A DNA stretch of 64,000 nucleotides from an uncultured Eubacterium sp. (GTDB lineage: Bacteria > Bacillota > Clostridia > Lachnospirales > Lachnospiraceae). Where the stretch lies: the NCBI GenBank assembly GCA_947088865.1, contig CAMUHY010000014.1:27399-91398 (forward strand), in the 5' to 3' direction. The notes beneath the pieces are model-generated. The model was given only the letters and a program-made list of their open reading frames with translations, searched no databases and was not told the origin of the DNA. Positions 27,352 to 36,448 of the stretch are shown here, in pieces. Position 1 is the stretch's first letter; each line of letters starts with the position of its first letter. A program made the position numbers and the translations under genes.

Positions 27352-30073
27352 CTACATACTAAGTTTGCTAAAATCACGATTTGTGCCGCTGATATTAATT
27401 TTTATCACTTTATTTTCCGTGTTAGTAGTCAAAGTTTTTTCATTACAGATTGTAAACGGAGAAGATTACGCGAACACGCTTACGGAATCAATACAGATGA
27501 CGACAAGTGTTCCAGCAACCAGAGGGCGCATATTTGATAAAAATGGAGTACTGCTTGCATATAATGAGCTGGCATTTGCTGTAACAATAAGCGACAGCGG
27601 TACTTATGAAAGCACTGAAGTTAAAAATGCAACGGTCAATGCAACCATTGAAGAAACGTTAAATATTATTGAGTCAAAAGGCGATTATTTTCAAAATGAT
27701 TTTTCAATAGAATATAATGATGGGTATGAATATAACGTTTCAGACAACGCACTGCTGCGTTTTAAACGTGATGTCTATGGCTGTAAGTATGTGGAGCAGT
27801 TGACCGAAGAACAACGAAATTCAACAGCAGAAGAAATGATAGATTATTTGTGCGATTATTACGAGATTGATAAAGATTCTATTTCTCCACAACATATAAC
27901 CAAGATGATTAGTTTACGATTAAATATGACGCACAATTTATACAATCGATACATTGCATTTACGATTTCCGATGAAGTGTCTGATGAAACCGTAGCTGCA
28001 ATTCTTGAAAATTCCGATAAACTGGTCGGTGTAACCGTTGAACAAAAATATATAAGAAAATATGTAGACAGCATTTATTGTTCACAGATTCTTGGATATA
28101 CAGGAACCGTGTCCAAATCGGAACTTGAAACGCTCTTAGAGACAGACGATAGTTACGAATTAAATGATGTTGTAGGCAAATCGGGAATAGAACATTCTAT
28201 GGAGAGTGTTTTATCTGGCACAAAAGGCAGTAAAAAAGTATATATTGATACGTTTGGTCGAATCACGGAAGTTTTGGAAGAAACCGATTCTGTTGCAGGA
28301 AATGATATTTATCTTACGATTGATATTGAATTGCAAAAAAGCATTTATAATGCAATTGAAGATAAACTTGTTGGTATATTATTACAACATATGACAGCAG
28401 GTGACAATAAATATACCTACACTGGAGATGGTGAAATTGATTCCATTTATATTACTGCAAAAGAAGTTTATTTTGCATTGATTGATAACAATTTAGTTTC
28501 ATTAGAAAAATTGTTCAAAGCCGAACATCCTACGGAATCTGATGTATATAACGCATTTCTTAACAAAAAAGAATCTACTATCAATTGGCTTCGTGAAGAA
28601 CTAATAAACAATTCTACACCATATGGTCAATTGTCAGAAGAAGAGCAAATATATATATGGTATATATACAGAGATATTTTAATGACAGAAAAAATATTTA
28701 ATATTAATAATGTTGATATTAATGATGAAGTTTATACAGATTGGACAGAAGGCAATTCAACCAGTTTACAAGAATTGCTTAAATATGGTATAACAAAAAA
28801 CTGGATTGATTTATCAAAGTTATCTTCTCAGCAATACACCAGTCTTTCTGAATCCTATAATGAATTTGTGGACTATATTTTTGAACAATTAGAAAACGAT
28901 ACAAGTTTTTATAAAAAAATGTTTCAATATATGATTAACAATGGCTCTATCAGCGGGCGTCAAGTATGTATGCTTTTATTTGAACAGGGCTTTCTTGAGG
29001 ATGAGGAAGATTATCAGGCATTAAATGCAGGAACGATTAGTGCCTATGATTTTATGAGAAGCGCCATTTCTTCTAAAAAAATTACGCCTGCACAGCTCGC
29101 ATTGGCACCTTGTTCTGGAGCATGTGTATTGACCAATGTAAATAACGGTGATGTATTGGCATTGGTTTCTTATCCTAGTTATGATAATAATAAGTTATCA
29201 GGATATATTGATGCCAATTATTATAGACAATTAAATAACGATAAATCCTATCCATTAAGAAATTGGGCAACACAGGCTCAAGTGGCGCCAGGTTCAACCT
29301 TTAAAATGTGTTCTTCTATCGCTGGGGTTGAGGCAGGCGTTATTGGAGTTGATACCTCTTTTTATTGCAGCGGTGCATTTACAGAGGTTACGCCAAACCC
29401 GCGATGTTGGAATAGAAGCGGACACGGCTCAAGAGATATGGCAACTTCTATAAGAGATTCCTGCAATGTTTTCTTTTACAATGTTGGTTATAGGCTTGCA
29501 TGTAGTAAAAATGGTGTATATAATAACACATATGGAACAAGTATCCTTCAAAAATATGCAGAAGAGATGGGGCTTGCCACTAAGTCTGGCATAGAAATAG
29601 CAGAAACAATACCAAGTCCTTCTAATATTGATGCAATTGCTTCCGCAATTGGACAAGGAAATCACCAATATAGCACATTAAACCTTGCACGATATGTAAC
29701 AACAATAGCAACCTCCGGAACATGTTATAATTTGACGCTGATTGACAAAATTGCTTCTAATACAGGTGAGGTTATAGAAGAGAAACAACCTGATATAGCA
29801 AATCAAATGAACATTAACCCTGCTGTCTGGAATGCCGTTCACTCTGGAATGTTGATGGATACTTCAATTAGTGGATTATCTATTTCAGTGGCTTCAAAGA
29901 CTGGTACCGCACAAGAAAATAAAAAACAACCTGACCATGCACATCTGGTTGCCTATGCACCTTTCGATAATCCACAGATAGGTATTGCAGTCTCCATACG
30001 AAATGGTTATGCCAGCGGCGAGGCAGCACAGTTGGCAACTACTGTTTTAAAAATGTACTTTGGATTAGAATAA
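27335..30073 (+). CDS. mrdA: Class B penicillin-binding protein 2 (elongation transpeptidase)
   Basis: 912 residues. Membrane anchor at about 18-38, PBP dimerisation domain with PATRGRIFDKNGVLLAYN, and C-terminal transpeptidase with SxxK in APGSTFKMCSS, SxN in DSCNVFFY and KTG in ASKTGTAQ. An insert of about 230 residues (roughly 360-590) separates the two domains, making it longer than the 600-700 residues of most PBP2s; this extended form is common in Clostridia. The ATG at 27335 is 14 bases from GGAG, so TTG at 27332 is an alternative start. It works with RodA. Confidence 0.95.
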   Translation: MREIVDYILSLLKSRFVPLILIFITLFSVLVVKVFSLQIVNGEDYANTLTESIQMTTSVPATRGRIFDKNGVLLAYNELAFAVTISDSGTYESTEVKNATVNATIEETLNIIESKGDYFQNDFSIEYNDGYEYNVSDNALLRFKRDVYGCKYVEQLTEEQRNSTAEEMIDYLCDYYEIDKDSISPQHITKMISLRLNMTHNLYNRYIAFTISDEVSDETVAAILENSDKLVGVTVEQKYIRKYVDSIYCSQILGYTGTVSKSELETLLETDDSYELNDVVGKSGIEHSMESVLSGTKGSKKVYIDTFGRITEVLEETDSVAGNDIYLTIDIELQKSIYNAIEDKLVGILLQHMTAGDNKYTYTGDGEIDSIYITAKEVYFALIDNNLVSLEKLFKAEHPTESDVYNAFLNKKESTINWLREELINNSTPYGQLSEEEQIYIWYIYRDILMTEKIFNINNVDINDEVYTDWTEGNSTSLQELLKYGITKNWIDLSKLSSQQYTSLSESYNEFVDYIFEQLENDTSFYKKMFQYMINNGSISGRQVCMLLFEQGFLEDEEDYQALNAGTISAYDFMRSAISSKKITPAQLALAPCSGACVLTNVNNGDVLALVSYPSYDNNKLSGYIDANYYRQLNNDKSYPLRNWATQAQVAPGSTFKMCSSIAGVEAGVIGVDTSFYCSGAFTEVTPNPRCWNRSGHGSRDMATSIRDSCNVFFYNVGYRLACSKNGVYNNTYGTSILQKYAEEMGLATKSGIEIAETIPSPSNIDAIASAIGQGNHQYSTLNLARYVTTIATSGTCYNLTLIDKIASNTGEVIEEKQPDIANQMNINPAVWNAVHSGMLMDTSISGLSISVASKTGTAQENKKQPDHAHLVAYAPFDNPQIGIAVSIRNGYASGEAAQLATTVLKMYFGLE

Positions 30074-30140
30074 AATATTCATTGAATAAAAGTATTTGTT
30101 GAATAAAATTATTCGTTGAATAAAATATTCGTTGAATATT
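30074..30140. repeat. Short tandem repeat, four units of about 17 bp
   Basis: Four imperfect units of the form ATTCGTTGAATAAAAT lie directly after the PBP2 stop codon. It is a small AT-rich array without spacers. Confidence 0.8.
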
Positions 30141-30201
30141 TGCTAAAATCATTATAAAATATTTTGTATGCCACATAAAATATGGCAGAATGTGAGGGAA
30201 C

Positions 30202-30885
30202 ATGAGTAATTCAGTTACAATCAAAAGTAACAAGCATGGTTTAACAGTTGTTTTAGATGAAAATCAAACTTTTGATAATTTGAAAGCGCAGGTGGAAGAA
30301 AAATTTAAAAAGTCTTCAGCATTTTTTGGTTCATCAAGCATGGCTCTTGCAATAGAAGGAAAAAACGTTACAATGGGACAATCCCGTGAGATTGTTGAAA
30401 TTATAGAAAGTGTTACAGACCTTGATATTGTATGTCTTATTGACGAAGATGCGACGAAAGATGAACGCTTTGAAAATGCAATATTATCACATGTAAATAA
30501 AGAAAAAGAAAACTTAGATAACGGTTTATTTTATAAAGGTACATTACGGTCTGGGCAGATATTGGAATCTGAGGCGAGCGTTGTTATTCTTGGAGATATT
30601 AATCCAGGTGGAAAAGTGATTTCTAAGGGCAGTGTTGTCGTTCTCGGAAGTCTTCGGGGCAATGTTTTTGCTGGTGTTAATGGAGATGAACATTCGTTTG
30701 TTGTGGCGCTGGAAATGAAGCCAATGCAAATTAAAATTGCAGATGTAATAGCAAGAAGTTCCGATTCAGCACCAGTGAATAAAAAAAATAAAAATTTAGA
30801 GCCTAAGATTGCATTTGTTGAAGATGGCAATATTTATATCGAAAATCTTTCAGCTGATGTGATTGAAGATTTAGTGATTAGCTAA
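30202..30885 (+). CDS. minC: Septum-site inhibitor MinC
   Basis: 227 residues. The N-terminal MinC_N domain is followed by the C-terminal beta-helix: RSGQILESEASVVILGDINP, then GGKVISKGSVVVLGSLRG and VFAG. It blocks FtsZ assembly away from midcell when recruited by MinD. GTGAGGGAAC precedes the ATG. It lies between the mre/PBP2 genes and minD. Confidence 0.96.
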   Translation: MSNSVTIKSNKHGLTVVLDENQTFDNLKAQVEEKFKKSSAFFGSSSMALAIEGKNVTMGQSREIVEIIESVTDLDIVCLIDEDATKDERFENAILSHVNKEKENLDNGLFYKGTLRSGQILESEASVVILGDINPGGKVISKGSVVVLGSLRGNVFAGVNGDEHSFVVALEMKPMQIKIADVIARSSDSAPVNKKNKNLEPKIAFVEDGNIYIENLSADVIEDLVIS

Positions 30886-30972
30886 AACTTATACTATTTT
30901 CGTTGATAAGTATAGTTTAACATAATAATATTATAACATAATAAATAGTACAATATAATATGGAGGTTAACA

Positions 30973-31779
30973 ATGAGTGAAGTTATAGTAGTGACATCTG
31001 GTAAAGGTGGCGTCGGTAAGACAACAACAACAGCCAATATTGGCACTGGTCTTGCTAAATTGGGAAAAAAGGTTGTTATGATTGATACAGATACAGGCCT
31101 TAGAAACTTAGATGTGGTGTTAGGACTCGAAAATAGAATTGTATATAATCTCGTTGATGTCGTTGAAGGAAATTGCCGTATTAAACAGGCTATGATTACA
31201 GATAAACGTTGTCCAAAACTTTATCTGCTGCCTACTGCTCAGACTAGAGATAAGTCAGCCATTTCTCCAGAACAAATGATTAAAGTTCTTGATGAGTTAA
31301 AAAGCGACCCTGAAGGATTTGATTATATTCTTCTTGATTCCCCTGCTGGTATTGAACAGGGATTTCAAAATGCGATTGCAGGTGCAGACCGTGCGTTAGT
31401 TGTGACGACGCCAGAAGTATCAGCTATAAGAGATGCCGACCGAATTGTGGGACTTCTCGACGCACATGGACTAAAAGAACATGAAGATTTGATTGTTAAT
31501 AGAATACGAATGGACATGGTTGGTCGTGGCGAAATGATGTCCATTGAAGATGTAAATGATATTTTACAGTTAAATGTTATTGGTGCTATTCCAGATGATG
31601 AAAGTATTGTCGTAGCAACAAATAAAGGTCAGCCTCTTGTTGGTGATGACACAATGGCTGGACAAGCATTTATGAATATATGTAAAAGGGTTATTGGAGA
31701 AGAAGTACCATTTCTTGATTTAAATGGAAAAGGTGGATTTTTCAAAAAATTATCTTCACTGTTTAAAAATGGAAAATAA
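30973..31779 (+). CDS. minD: Septum-site ATPase MinD
   Basis: 268 residues. Deviant Walker A SGKGGVGKTTTTANIG at the N-terminus, DTDTGLRNLDVVLGLENR, and a C-terminal amphipathic membrane-targeting helix (FFKKLSSLFKNGK). It binds the membrane as an ATP dimer, recruits MinC and is released by MinE. GGAGGTTAACA precedes the ATG. Confidence 0.98.
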   Translation: MSEVIVVTSGKGGVGKTTTTANIGTGLAKLGKKVVMIDTDTGLRNLDVVLGLENRIVYNLVDVVEGNCRIKQAMITDKRCPKLYLLPTAQTRDKSAISPEQMIKVLDELKSDPEGFDYILLDSPAGIEQGFQNAIAGADRALVVTTPEVSAIRDADRIVGLLDAHGLKEHEDLIVNRIRMDMVGRGEMMSIEDVNDILQLNVIGAIPDDESIVVATNKGQPLVGDDTMAGQAFMNICKRVIGEEVPFLDLNGKGGFFKKLSSLFKNGK

Positions 31780-31828
31780 CTTACATATAGAAAATAATAA
31801 AAAAATTTTAACAGAAATCCTTTTACAT

Positions 31829-31896
31829 ACAAGTTTGTGTAAGCGCTGTATACACAAACTTGTTTCGCCATATAACAGCGCAGAAATGGGGATAAG
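31829..31896 (+). promoter_or_regulatory. Intercistronic loop/anti-loop element, copy 4 (before minE)
   Basis: A perfect 12-bp stem ACAAGTTTGTGT (31829-31840) / ACACAAACTTGT (31852-31863) presents the loop AAGCGCTGTAT. GCGCTGT (31843-31849) in the loop is complementary to ACAGCGC (31875-31881), which lies right before CAGAAATGGGGATAAG and the minE start. It may form a pseudoknot or act as an attenuator tuning MinE relative to MinD. Confidence 0.55.
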
Positions 31897-32169
31897 ATGA
31901 GCTTGTTAGATTTATTTAAGAAAAAAGGCTCTAGTGATGTTGCCAAAGACAGACTTAAGCTTTTATTGGTATCAGACCGCGCAAACTGTTCGCCGGAAGT
32001 CATGGAAATGATTAAAAATGATATTATTAAGGTTATCTCAAAATACATGGTAATTGATGCAGACGGCTTGGATATTCAAATTACAACAACAGAGTCCGAC
32101 AGTGATAATGGTTCGGTTCCAGCATTATATGCGAATATCCCAATTAAAGATATAAGAAATAATGATTAG
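31897..32169 (+). CDS. minE: Cell division topological specificity factor MinE
   Basis: 90 residues, the typical length. N-terminal LDLFKKKGSSDVAKDRLKLL with anti-MinCD segment (LLLVSDRANCSPEVMEMIKN) followed by the dimerisation domain. It stimulates MinD ATPase and confines MinCD to the poles. It is separated from minD by a structured intercistronic element just before its start. Confidence 0.95.
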   Translation: MSLLDLFKKKGSSDVAKDRLKLLLVSDRANCSPEVMEMIKNDIIKVISKYMVIDADGLDIQITTTESDSDNGSVPALYANIPIKDIRNND

Positions 32170-32170
32170 A

Positions 32171-32199
32171 AAAAAACAATCATTAACATGATGTTTTTT
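32171..32199 (+). terminator. Possible attenuator between minE and rodA
   Basis: AAAAAAC-AATCAT pairs with ATGAT-GTTTTTT around a four-base loop, the right arm itself forming the T tract. Confidence 0.4.
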
Positions 32200-32216
32200 A
32201 TAATGTGGAGAAATGA

Positions 32217-33362
32217 ATGTTTAAGAAATATAAGTTGCGCTCATATAATTTCAGATTGGCAATCTTGGTCATTGTGGCATCACTATATGGAATTGTAGTT
32301 ATAAACAGTGCTGATTCCAGTTATACGTTAAAACAATGTTTGGGATTGGCGCTTGGCGTCGTAATTATGTTGGTGTTATCATTTGTTGATTACACATGGA
32401 TATTAAAATACTACTGGATAATTTATATTATGAATATATTGCTTTTAATGGCAGTTCCACTTATAGGCAAGGGAAGTCATGGGGCAAAAAGATGGATTAA
32501 TTTAAAAGTATTTCAATTTCAGCCATCAGAATTGTCAAAAATATTGATGATTCTTGTCACAGCAAAAATTCTTTCCATGTATAAAGATAAAATTAATGAT
32601 TGGAAGTTTTTGTGTATTCTTGCTGTGGTATTGGCAATTCCACTTGTACTTGTTGTTATAGAACCTGACCTTTCAACAACAATTATGACTTTTATTATAC
32701 TATTTTTTGTTGTTTTTTGTGCGGGATTAAGCTATAAAATTATTGGTCTTGTCTGTGTTGTTGTCGTTCCAATTTTAGTTGGCGGGTTTATCTATATCAG
32801 TAATCCAGACAATAAAGTATTTTTCTTACAAGACTATCAGCGAGAACGAATTATGGACTTTTTATATCCCGATGAAAATGATGATGGCATCTACCAGCAA
32901 AAGATGTCTGAAACAGCTATTGGTTCAGGAAGACTACGGGGAAAAGGTCTTGATACAGACGACCCTGCTTCGTTAAAAAACGCAAATTATATTCCGGAGG
33001 CGCAAACCGATTTTATTTTTACGATTATTGGAGAAGAATTAGGGTTTATTGGTTGTATATCTGCAATTTTGTTGTTGTTTTGGATTGTTATAGAGTGTAT
33101 AATTATAGCCATACGGACAAAGGATTTTGCAGGGCGTCTTATATGCTGCGGTGTTGCCGTATATATAGGCTTTCAGTCATTTATTAATATTGGGGTAGTG
33201 ACAAGGCTTCTTCCCAATACAGGATTGCCGCTGCCGTTCTTTAGTTATGGATTGACATCATTACTTGTATTGTTTATTTCTATCGGTGTAGTAATGAATA
33301 TTAATTTACAAATAAAATCAGAAAAAGATGATGATATTTTTGCAAAGGATTTTAGGGGATAG
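32217..33362 (+). CDS. rodA: Peptidoglycan polymerase RodA (SEDS family)
   Basis: 381 residues with about ten membrane segments. SEDS marks: KRWINLKVFQFQPSELSKI, an EPDLSTT segment (catalytic-loop type), EAQTDFIFTIIGEELGFIG and RLLPNTGLPLPFFSYG. SEDS polymerases extend glycan strands. RodA rather than FtsW/SpoVE is preferred from the mre/PBP2/min context. It is followed after 11 bases by the mgsA-like gene. Confidence 0.93.
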   Translation: MFKKYKLRSYNFRLAILVIVASLYGIVVINSADSSYTLKQCLGLALGVVIMLVLSFVDYTWILKYYWIIYIMNILLLMAVPLIGKGSHGAKRWINLKVFQFQPSELSKILMILVTAKILSMYKDKINDWKFLCILAVVLAIPLVLVVIEPDLSTTIMTFIILFFVVFCAGLSYKIIGLVCVVVVPILVGGFIYISNPDNKVFFLQDYQRERIMDFLYPDENDDGIYQQKMSETAIGSGRLRGKGLDTDDPASLKNANYIPEAQTDFIFTIIGEELGFIGCISAILLLFWIVIECIIIAIRTKDFAGRLICCGVAVYIGFQSFINIGVVTRLLPNTGLPLPFFSYGLTSLLVLFISIGVVMNINLQIKSEKDDDIFAKDFRG

Positions 33363-33373
33363 GTGAAAATTTT

Positions 33374-33769
33374 ATGAATATAGGTTTAATTGCTCATGAT
33401 ACCAAGAAAAAATTAATGCAAAATTTTTGTATAGCATACAAAGGTATTCTCAATAAAAATCAATTATTTGCTACTGGCACAACAGGGCAGTTAATAGAAG
33501 AAGTTACCAATTTATCTGTCCATAAATTTTTGGCAGGGCATTTAGGCGGCGAGCGTCAATTATGCGCTGAAATTGAACAAAATCGAGTGGATTTAGTGAT
33601 TTTTTTAAGAGAATCCATTGATTTAAACGACCATGAACCAAGTTCCGATAATGTGTGCAATTTATGCGATATGTATAATATTCCGTTAGCAACCAATCTT
33701 GCAACGGCTGAATTGCTTGTAAAGTCATTAGAACGCGGCGATATGGAATGGCGTGAGATTTATCAATAA
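33374..33769 (+). CDS. mgsA: Methylglyoxal synthase homologue with altered active site
   Basis: 131 residues, MGS fold, in the place mgsA usually has after rodA. Phosphate-binding LFATGTTGQL and N-terminal IAHDTKK (H8, D9) are kept, as is ATNLATAELL. However, the canonical GGDQQ with the catalytic base is GGERQ (E60), the RDPL/WDP position is RES (E80), and HEPD is HEPS (S90), although H87 remains. Methylglyoxal formation from DHAP is therefore doubtful; a divergent or regulatory MGS-like role is possible. ATG follows AGGTGAAAA. Confidence 0.85.
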   Translation: MNIGLIAHDTKKKLMQNFCIAYKGILNKNQLFATGTTGQLIEEVTNLSVHKFLAGHLGGERQLCAEIEQNRVDLVIFLRESIDLNDHEPSSDNVCNLCDMYNIPLATNLATAELLVKSLERGDMEWREIYQ

Positions 33770-33818
33770 AAAAATGCTACAAGCATGTACACTTGGCTTG
33801 TTGCTCGCAAAAATAAAA

Positions 33819-33853
33819 AAGCGAACAAGTTTATATCATAAGCTTGTTCGCTT
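33819..33853. terminator. Bidirectional terminator between mgsA and the DUF378 gene
   Basis: AAGCGAACAAG...CTTGTTCGCTT forms a 16-bp stem with one wobble. The minus strand has TTTTTTATTTTT after it and the plus strand a weaker T run. Confidence 0.85.
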
Positions 33854-33875
33854 GCAAATTTGTTTTATAAAACTT

Positions 33876-34085
33876 TTAATTGCTAAAATCTCTTATACGT
33901 CCATATACACTTATTTGATATAAACCACTTAATCCTACCAGTGCATATACAACACGAGTAAGCCATGTAAACTGTCCAAATAATACGGCTACAAGATTAA
34001 AGTTGAAAAATCCTATTAATCCCCAGTTTATAGCGCCAATAATAATGAGCGTTAATGTTGTGTAATCAATCCATTTTGAGTTCAT
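33876..34085 (-). CDS. DUF378 family small membrane protein
   Basis: 69 residues with two hydrophobic segments. The pattern TLIIIGAINWGLIGFFNFNL, then VAVLFG...VYALVGLSGLYQI, is the DUF378 signature. The function is unknown. The ATG at 34085 follows GGGAGGCGATAAT. It is the only minus-strand gene in this part and shares a terminator with mgsA. Confidence 0.9.
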   Translation of the reverse strand: MNSKWIDYTTLTLIIIGAINWGLIGFFNFNLVAVLFGQFTWLTRVVYALVGLSGLYQISVYGRIRDFSN

Positions 34086-34224
34086 ATTATCGCCTCCCTG
34101 TTTTTTATTTTCAACGGGCAAAAATTTATTATGATAAATGCAACATTTTTAACTATCGTTTATATTATGGCATGAAAAATATAATTTTATTCAGAGATAT
34201 TGTTTAGGAAAAAAAGGAAGAACT

Positions 34225-35715
34225 ATGGCTGAAACAAAGCGAAATGGCAGAAGAACGGTTCCTGCAAAAAATCATTCTGAAAAAAAAAGAAATACCAAAA
34301 AAAGTAATAAAAAATTGGCTCAATCTGCCAAAAAAAATAATAAAATTATTAAATACAAACGCAAACCAAAAGGAATTGTTCCTATATTTGCTGTTGTTAT
34401 TTTTTATGTTGTCAGCTTTATTGTCATGTATAACTCAAAAGCAAAAGTAAAAACCTATGAAGTGGATAATGGTTCACTTACCAGCAATACTCGTTTTACA
34501 GGAATTGCTCTTAGAAAGGAAGAAGTATTTTATTCGTCTTATTCTGGAAATATAAATTATTATCAAAAAGAAGGAAACCGTGTAAAAGTGGAAGATACGA
34601 TTTATACGGTAGATGAAACGGGGAGAGTTGCTGAAATACTGTCACAATATACAAAAAGTGATGAAAATTCATTGACAAAAGAGAATCTTCATTCTATTAA
34701 ATCCATGTTGAATAATTTTAGAACCAACTACGACGGCAGTAATTTTAATGCGTTGTATGATTTAAAGGCAGATATCAATTCGACGATTTTACAAGCTATG
34801 AATGAAAGTATTATCAATAATCTTGACAGCATTGTTTCTAATACAGGAAGCGAAAATTTATTTCAGACCATTTCTGCCAACTCAACAGGAATTATCGTAT
34901 ATTCCATTGATGGTTTTGAAGAAGTTACATCCGAAACAATTACTTCTTCTATGTTTGATAAAAATAATTATAAAAAACAAAATTTAAAAGCTGAAAGTAT
35001 TATTGTGTCCGATAATCCAGCATATAAACTAATAACCGATGAAACATGGGATATTGTTTTTTTATTGACACAAGATGAAATTGACAAAAATGACCTAACC
35101 AATAAAAAAACAGTCTCTATCAATATAAAAAAAGATAATATTCGTGCTGTATGCGGTTTTTCTTTATTAAATATAGATAATACCTATTATGGCAAATTAT
35201 CGCTCAATAAATATATGATTCGATATGCGACAGAGCGATTTTTAGATTTTGAATTACTATCTTCAACCGATAGCGGTCTTAAAATACCGACATCTGCTGT
35301 GACAGATGGTGAATTTTTTATTATCCCTAAAAGTTTTATGACTACGGGTGGTAATAGCAATACATATGGATTTATATGTGAAACTTATGAAAATGGAACC
35401 TTAAACTCTCAGTTTGTTGCTGCTGATATCTATAAATTGACGGATACTCTATGTTATGTCAGCAAAGATGATTTTACTGCTGGAAGCAATATTGTCAAAG
35501 TAGATTCACAAGAACGCTATATTATTGGTCCTACGGAAAAATTAAAAGGGGTATATTGCATTAATTCTGGATATACCATATTTAAACTGGTTGATATTGT
35601 TGATAGAAATAATGAGTATGTTATATCAAAAAAAGGCGGCTCACACAGCGTTGCCGTATATGACCGAATTGTGCTAGACGCCCATAAATATAATGCAAAC
35701 CAGATGATATATTAA
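34225..35715 (+). CDS. HlyD-like membrane-anchored protein
   Basis: 496 residues. A very basic N-terminus (about 1-52, rich in Lys/Asn) precedes one membrane segment (GIVPIFAVVIFYVVSFIVMY, about 53-72) and an outside domain. The segment YSGNINYYQKEGNRVKVEDTIYTVDE resembles the biotinyl-lipoyl half of HlyD adaptor proteins. No partner ABC transporter is adjacent; instead yggS and sepF follow, an order seen in Clostridia, which hints at an envelope or division role. Function unproven. Confidence 0.75.
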   Translation: MAETKRNGRRTVPAKNHSEKKRNTKKSNKKLAQSAKKNNKIIKYKRKPKGIVPIFAVVIFYVVSFIVMYNSKAKVKTYEVDNGSLTSNTRFTGIALRKEEVFYSSYSGNINYYQKEGNRVKVEDTIYTVDETGRVAEILSQYTKSDENSLTKENLHSIKSMLNNFRTNYDGSNFNALYDLKADINSTILQAMNESIINNLDSIVSNTGSENLFQTISANSTGIIVYSIDGFEEVTSETITSSMFDKNNYKKQNLKAESIIVSDNPAYKLITDETWDIVFLLTQDEIDKNDLTNKKTVSINIKKDNIRAVCGFSLLNIDNTYYGKLSLNKYMIRYATERFLDFELLSSTDSGLKIPTSAVTDGEFFIIPKSFMTTGGNSNTYGFICETYENGTLNSQFVAADIYKLTDTLCYVSKDDFTAGSNIVKVDSQERYIIGPTEKLKGVYCINSGYTIFKLVDIVDRNNEYVISKKGGSHSVAVYDRIVLDAHKYNANQMIY

Positions 35716-35734
35716 GTCATAAGGGAGGATAAAA

Positions 35735-36433
35735 ATGGCAAGTATTGAAGAAAATCTAAATACAGTAATTAAAAATATTGAAGATGCATGCAGACGAGTG
35801 GGGCGTAATCCAAAGGATGTTACACTGATTGCAGTTAGTAAAACAAAACCGGTTGAATTGTTAGAGCAAGTATATCACTGCAATATCCGAGAATTTGGTG
35901 AAAATTATGTACAGGAATTGACAGATAAAATAGAATATATGCCAAACGATATAAAATGGCATATGATTGGACATTTGCAGAGAAATAAGGTAAAATACAT
36001 TATTGACAAAGTTGCAATGATTCATTCCGTAGATTCGCTTCGACTGGCAGAAGAGATTAGCAAAGAGGCGGTTAAAAAAAATGTGGTTGCCAATATACTA
36101 ATAGAAGTAAATGTAGGACTTGAAGACAGCAAATTTGGCGTTATGGTACAGGAGGTTGAAGCCTTTATACAAGAGGCGGCTAAGCTGCCGTCTATCTGTA
36201 TTCGAGGACTTATGACAAGCGCTCCTTTTGTAGAAAATCCAGAGGATAACAGGGTGCTTTTTAAAAAATTAGCACAATTGTGTATTGACATAAAAGATAA
36301 AAACATTGATAATAGCACTATGGATGTGCTATCAATGGGAATGACAAATGATTATATAGTTGCCGTTGAAGAAGGTGCAACTATGGTACGCGTAGGTACT
36401 GCCATATTTGGTGCACGCGATTATAACAAGTAA
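35735..36433 (+). CDS. yggS: YggS/PLPBP pyridoxal-phosphate homeostasis protein
   Basis: 232 residues, alanine-racemase-like fold binding PLP without known catalysis. Motifs: VTLIAVSKTKP with the PLP lysine, REFGENYVQEL, WHMIGHLQRNK and SMGMTNDYIVAVEEGATMVR with GTAIFG. It buffers cellular PLP. GGGAGGATAAAA precedes ATG. It sits directly upstream of sepF, the standard Firmicute arrangement. Confidence 0.96.
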   Translation: MASIEENLNTVIKNIEDACRRVGRNPKDVTLIAVSKTKPVELLEQVYHCNIREFGENYVQELTDKIEYMPNDIKWHMIGHLQRNKVKYIIDKVAMIHSVDSLRLAEEISKEAVKKNVVANILIEVNVGLEDSKFGVMVQEVEAFIQEAAKLPSICIRGLMTSAPFVENPEDNRVLFKKLAQLCIDIKDKNIDNSTMDVLSMGMTNDYIVAVEEGATMVRVGTAIFGARDYNK

Positions 36434-36448
36434 GTAGGAGATTTTAAA

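Noticed and set aside
30074-30140. Short repeats after PBP2 as a degenerate CRISPR
   Set aside because: Units are about 17 bp, directly abutting, without spacers and without cas genes nearby.
31829-31896. The loop/anti-loop element as a known metabolite riboswitch (preQ1, SAM type)
   Set aside because: The downstream genes (minE, LysR, amidohydrolase, yhbY) share no metabolite, and I see no known aptamer core.
33374-33769. mgsA-like gene as a pseudogene
   Set aside because: It is full length with a good ribosome site and an intact frame; only specific active-site residues differ, so it is kept as a gene with altered function.
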